64,000 nt of DNA, taken from Burkholderia sp. FERM BP-3421 (GTDB lineage Bacteria > Pseudomonadota > Gammaproteobacteria > Burkholderiales > Burkholderiaceae). Shown one piece after another: positions 61,160-64,000 of this stretch. The notes beneath the pieces were generated by a model that saw nothing but the letters and a program-made list of their open reading frames with translations, made no database searches and had not been told where the DNA came from. The position numbers and the translations under genes were made by a program. Within the stretch, counting starts at the first letter, position 1, and each line of letters begins with the position of its first letter. The stretch lies in contig NZ_CP117782.1 in assembly GCF_028657905.1 (NCBI RefSeq), positions 2,418,001 through 2,482,000 of the forward strand. Reading direction: 5' to 3'.

Positions 61160-62962
61160 TCAGGCCTTCGGCTGCTCCGGCTGGCGCAGGCGGATGTGCA
61201 GCTCGCGCAGCTGGCGCTCGTCGACCGGGCTCGGCGCCTGCGTGAGCAGACACTGCGCGCGTTGCGTCTTCGGGAACGCGATCACATCGCGGATCGAATC
61301 GGCGCCCGCCATCATCGTCACGATGCGGTCGAGGCCGAACGCGATCCCGCCGTGCGGCGGCGCGCCGTACTGCAGCGCGTCGAGCAGGAAGCCGAACTTC
61401 GCCTGCGCCTCCTCCGGCCCGATCTTGAGCGCGCGGAACACCTGGCTCTGCACTTCCTCGCGGTGGATACGCACCGAGCCGCCGCCGATTTCCCAGCCGT
61501 TCAGCACCATGTCGTAGGCCTTCGCGAGGCAGCGCGCCGGATCGGTCTCGAGGTATTCGAGGTGCTCGTCCTTCGGGCTCGTGAACGGGTGGTGCGCGGC
61601 CACGTAGCGCGCCTCTTCCTCGTCGTAGTCGAACATCGGGAAGTCGACGACCCACAGCGGCTTCCAGCCCGCCTCGACGAGGCCGTTCGCCTTGCCGAAC
61701 TCCGAATGGCCGATCTTGAGGCGCAGCGCGCCGAGGCTGTCGTTGACGACCTTCGCGCGGTCGGCCGCGAAGAAGATGATGTCGCCGTCCTCGGCGGCGG
61801 TGCGCTCGAGGATCGCCGCGATCGACGCGTCGTGCAGGTTCTTCACGATCGGGCTCTGCAGGCCGTCGCGGCCCTTCGCCTTCTCGTTGACCTTGATCCA
61901 CGCGAGGCCCTTCGCGCCGTAGATGCGCACGAATTCCGTATAGCCGTCGATGTCGCCGCGCGACAGCTCGGCGCCCTTCGGCACGCGCAGCGCCGCGACG
62001 CGGCCGTCCTTCGCGTTCGCCGGTGCGCTGAACACCTTGAAGTCGACGTCCTTCATCGCATCGGTCAGCTCGGTGAATTCGAGCTTCACGCGCAGGTCCG
62101 GCTTGTCCGAGCCGAAGCGCGCCATCGCTTCCGAATACGGCATGACCGGGAAGGTCGCGGCCAGCTCGACGTCGATCGTCGTCTTGAAGATGTGACGGAT
62201 CATGTCCTCGAACAGGTCGCGGATCTCCTGTTCGCCCAGGAACGAGGTCTCGCAGTCGATCTGCGTGAACTCGGGCTGGCGGTCCGCGCGCAGGTCTTCG
62301 TCGCGGAAGCACTTGGTGATCTGGTAGTAGCGGTCGAAGTTCGCGACCATCAACAGCTGCTTGAACAGCTGCGGCGACTGCGGCAGCGCGAAGAACTGGC
62401 CGGCGTTCACGCGCGACGGCACCAGGTAGTCGCGCGCGCCTTCCGGCGTGCTCTTCGTCAGCATCGGCGTCTCGATGTCGATGAAGCCCTCGCCGTCGAG
62501 GTACTTGCGCGCCTCGATCGCGACGCGGTAGCGCAGGCGCAGGTTGTGCTGCATCTGCGGGCGGCGCAGGTCGAGCACGCGGTGCGTGAGGCGGGTGGTT
62601 TCCGACAGGTTGTCGTCGTCGAGCTGGAACGGCGGCGTCACCGACGCGTTCAGCACGTTCAGCTCATGGCACAGCACCTCGATCTTGCCGCTCTTCAGGC
62701 CCGCGTTGGCGGTGCCTTCCGGGCGATTGCGCACGAGGCCCTTGATCTGCACGCAGAATTCGTTGCGCACGCCTTCCGCGGTCGCGAACATCTCCGCGCG
62801 GTCCGGGTCGCACACCACCTGCACGAGACCTTCCCGATCGCGCAGGTCGATGAAAATCACACCGCCGTGATCGCGGCGGCGCTGCACCCAGCCGCACAGC
62901 GACACGGTTTGGCCCAGCAGGTGTTCGGTCACGAGACCGCAGTATTCAGTTCGCATCGACAT
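61160..62962 (-). CDS. aspS: Aspartyl-tRNA synthetase, predicted nondiscriminating (Asp/Asn)
   Basis: A 600-aa bacterial-type class II enzyme: an OB-fold anticodon domain (about 1-110), catalytic core with FRDEDLRADRQPEFTQID (motif 2) and GIAFGLDRIVTMM (motif 3), and the GAD insertion (about 280-410). The loop QRRRDH32-GG has His where the tRNA-Asp-specific E. coli enzyme has Leu; His-Gly here marks AspRS enzymes, such as that of Pseudomonas aeruginosa, that also charge tRNA-Asn for amidation by GatCAB. ATG 62962. The DUF502 gene lies 53 bp upstream. Confidence 0.95.
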   Translation of the reverse strand: MSMRTEYCGLVTEHLLGQTVSLCGWVQRRRDHGGVIFIDLRDREGLVQVVCDPDRAEMFATAEGVRNEFCVQIKGLVRNRPEGTANAGLKSGKIEVLCHELNVLNASVTPPFQLDDDNLSETTRLTHRVLDLRRPQMQHNLRLRYRVAIEARKYLDGEGFIDIETPMLTKSTPEGARDYLVPSRVNAGQFFALPQSPQLFKQLLMVANFDRYYQITKCFRDEDLRADRQPEFTQIDCETSFLGEQEIRDLFEDMIRHIFKTTIDVELAATFPVMPYSEAMARFGSDKPDLRVKLEFTELTDAMKDVDFKVFSAPANAKDGRVAALRVPKGAELSRGDIDGYTEFVRIYGAKGLAWIKVNEKAKGRDGLQSPIVKNLHDASIAAILERTAAEDGDIIFFAADRAKVVNDSLGALRLKIGHSEFGKANGLVEAGWKPLWVVDFPMFDYDEEEARYVAAHHPFTSPKDEHLEYLETDPARCLAKAYDMVLNGWEIGGGSVRIHREEVQSQVFRALKIGPEEAQAKFGFLLDALQYGAPPHGGIAFGLDRIVTMMAGADSIRDVIAFPKTQRAQCLLTQAPSPVDERQLRELHIRLRQPEQPKA

Positions 62963-63015
62963 GATGTTAGCTTTCGTTCGGTTTGATCAATGGGCGGCGC
63001 TCGCGCGCCCCGGCA

Positions 63016-63666
63016 TTACAGCGGCGGCTCGACGGGCCGGCGGGCGGGCGCGGCGACGGGCGCCGGGGGCGCCACCACGCCCATCGAGACGATGTACTTG
63101 AGCGCGGCGTCGACCGACATGTCCAGCTCGACGACCTCGCTCTTCGGCACCATCAGGAAGAAGCCGGAGGTCGGATTCGGCGTGGTCGGCACGTACACGC
63201 TCACGTACTCTTCCTTCAGGTGGTTGACCACGTCGCCACCCGGCGCGCCGGTCAGAAACGCAATCGTATAGGAACCGCGGCGCGGATACTCGATCAGGAG
63301 CGCCTTGCGGAACGCATTGCCGCTGCTCGACAGCAGCGTGTCGGACACCTGCTTGACGCTCGTGTAGATCGGGCCCACCACCGGGATGTGCCGCACCACG
63401 ACGTTCCACCAGGTGACGAGCTTCTGCCCGATGAAGTTCTGGGTCGCGAGGCCGACGATGAAGATGAAGGCGATCGTGAGCAGCGCGCCGATCCCCGGCA
63501 GGCGGAAACCGAGCAGTCGCTCCGGCCGCCACGACTCGGGCAGCAGCAGCAGGGTCTGGTCCATCGTGCCGATGATGAGCCCGAGCACCCACAGCGTGAT
63601 CGCGAGGGGCACCAGGACCAGCAGGCCGGTCAGGAATACCGTTTTGAGGGTCGTCTTTTTCATCAT
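63016..63666 (-). CDS. DUF502-family inner-membrane protein
   Basis: A 216-aa protein with two membrane helices (about residues 8-33 and 58-80) followed by a soluble domain (PVVGPIYTSVKQVSDTLLSS, then VYVPTTPNPTSGFFLMVP), the DUF502 pattern. The Pro/Ala-rich tail (PPAPVAAPARRPVEPPL) is probably disordered. Start may be ATG 63666 or the next codon, 63663. Function unknown. In many betaproteobacteria the gene lies between an fmdB-like gene and aspS, as here, so the three genes look like one conserved unit. Confidence 0.88.
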   Translation of the reverse strand: MMKKTTLKTVFLTGLLVLVPLAITLWVLGLIIGTMDQTLLLLPESWRPERLLGFRLPGIGALLTIAFIFIVGLATQNFIGQKLVTWWNVVVRHIPVVGPIYTSVKQVSDTLLSSSGNAFRKALLIEYPRRGSYTIAFLTGAPGGDVVNHLKEEYVSVYVPTTPNPTSGFFLMVPKSEVVELDMSVDAALKYIVSMGVVAPPAPVAAPARRPVEPPL

Positions 63667-63701
63667 CCGCCGTCAGAAAGCCGCGCCGGTCGGCGCGGGC
63701 G

Positions 63702-64000
63702 TTACGTGGTGCTGGCCGGCGCGCTCGCGGCGGGCGCAGGCGCAGGCGCGGACGCCGGAGCCGCCGCTGCCGCGCTGTCGCCGCCGCTGGCGGCCGGCGT
63801 CGCCGCCGGGGCCGCCGCCGTTTCGCCGGCCGGGTTCGCCGCCGCCGCCGCGCCGCCCGAGCCGCCGCGGAAATCGGTCACGTACCAGCCCGAGCCCTTC
63901 AATTGGAACCCGGCGGCCGTGACCTGCTTGCGAAAACTGTCCTTCCCGCACTCCGGGCACTGCGACAGCGGCGCATCGCTCATCTTCTGGAGCACATCCT
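63702..64000 (-). CDS. FmdB-type zinc-ribbon protein (5' end beyond the window)
   Basis: The frame enters from the right edge. Visible are the second half of a zinc ribbon, DVLQKMSDAPLSQCPECG, then the conserved FRKQVTAAGFQLKGSGWYVTDFR of FmdB/CxxC_CxxC_SSSS proteins, and a long Ala/Pro/Gly-rich low-complexity tail of about 55 residues. The first CxxC pair must lie past position 64000. Family members are small predicted regulators. Lies 35 bp before the DUF502 gene. Confidence 0.88.
   Translation of the reverse strand, partial: DVLQKMSDAPLSQCPECGKDSFRKQVTAAGFQLKGSGWYVTDFRGGSGGAAAAANPAGETAAAPAATPAASGGDSAAAAAPASAPAPAPAASAPASTT

Noticed and set aside
60533..62986. An 817-codon open frame opposite nudB and aspS
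   Set aside because: Antisense of nudB and aspS, low-complexity translation.

Overview
This is a 64 kb stretch of GC-rich (roughly two-thirds G+C) chromosomal DNA. Gene order and protein sequences point to a betaproteobacterium of the Burkholderia group: glpR-glpD-glpK-glpF, miaB-phoH-ybeY-corC-lnt, glyQ-glyS-gmhB-plsC, lptD-surA-pdxA-ksgA beside amgK-murU, and an aspartyl-tRNA synthetase of the kind expected where Asn-tRNA is made by amidation. The species cannot be decided from the window alone. I see no IS element, prophage, CRISPR array, rRNA or tRNA. The region looks like core chromosome with a few accessory genes.

Layout. 1-2.3 kb: the end of a GFA-family gene and a dgoR/dgoD pair for D-galactonate. 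2.3-9 kb: copD, a di-heme plus tri-heme cytochrome c pair, rhlE, and a two-gene unit holding a diiron ferritin-like protein. 9-17.6 kb: a gamma-glutamyltransferase-like enzyme divergent from the glycerol regulon (glpR, a 65-aa protein, glpD, glpK, glpF), then a HAD phosphatase. 17.8-22 kb: ribB under an FMN riboswitch, an XRE-cupin regulator, and an MFS exporter divergent from a LysR regulator. 22.2-28.9 kb: tRNA modification, ribosome maturation and lipoprotein acylation genes (miaB, phoH, ybeY, chaC, corC, lnt). 28.9-36.8 kb: a TPR-glycosyltransferase, then glyQ-glyS-gmhB-plsC-ygjP, then gloA. 37-45.6 kb: a DMT permease, the outer-membrane biogenesis operon lptD-surA-pdxA-ksgA, and the divergent cell-wall sugar salvage pair amgK-murU. 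45.6-46 kb: a 39-unit heptanucleotide repeat in front of kup. 46-52 kb: kup, an ATM1-type ABC exporter, a thioesterase, a nitrate-reductase-associated protein and fdhD. 52-59 kb: a fatty-acid beta-oxidation cluster (enoyl-CoA hydratase, thiolase, FadN-like fusion, acyl-CoA dehydrogenase, TetR regulator). 59-64 kb: cls-nudB, aspS, a DUF502 membrane protein and the truncated end of an FmdB-type zinc-ribbon gene.

Most genes are well-known families and no wholly new multi-gene system is evident. The less ordinary signals are mainly non-coding or fine structure: the G-quadruplex-capable heptamer array before kup; two identical dyads exactly 21 bp apart between the ggt-like gene and glpR; a GlpR-operator-like site before glpD; an aquaglyceroporin with NPI and SPA in place of its two NPA motifs; a YbeY with about 108 extra N-terminal residues; and a true intrinsic terminator inserted between the thiolase and the last gene of the fad cluster.

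All calls come from reading the sequence. Functions rest on motif recognition and context, not on database searches.
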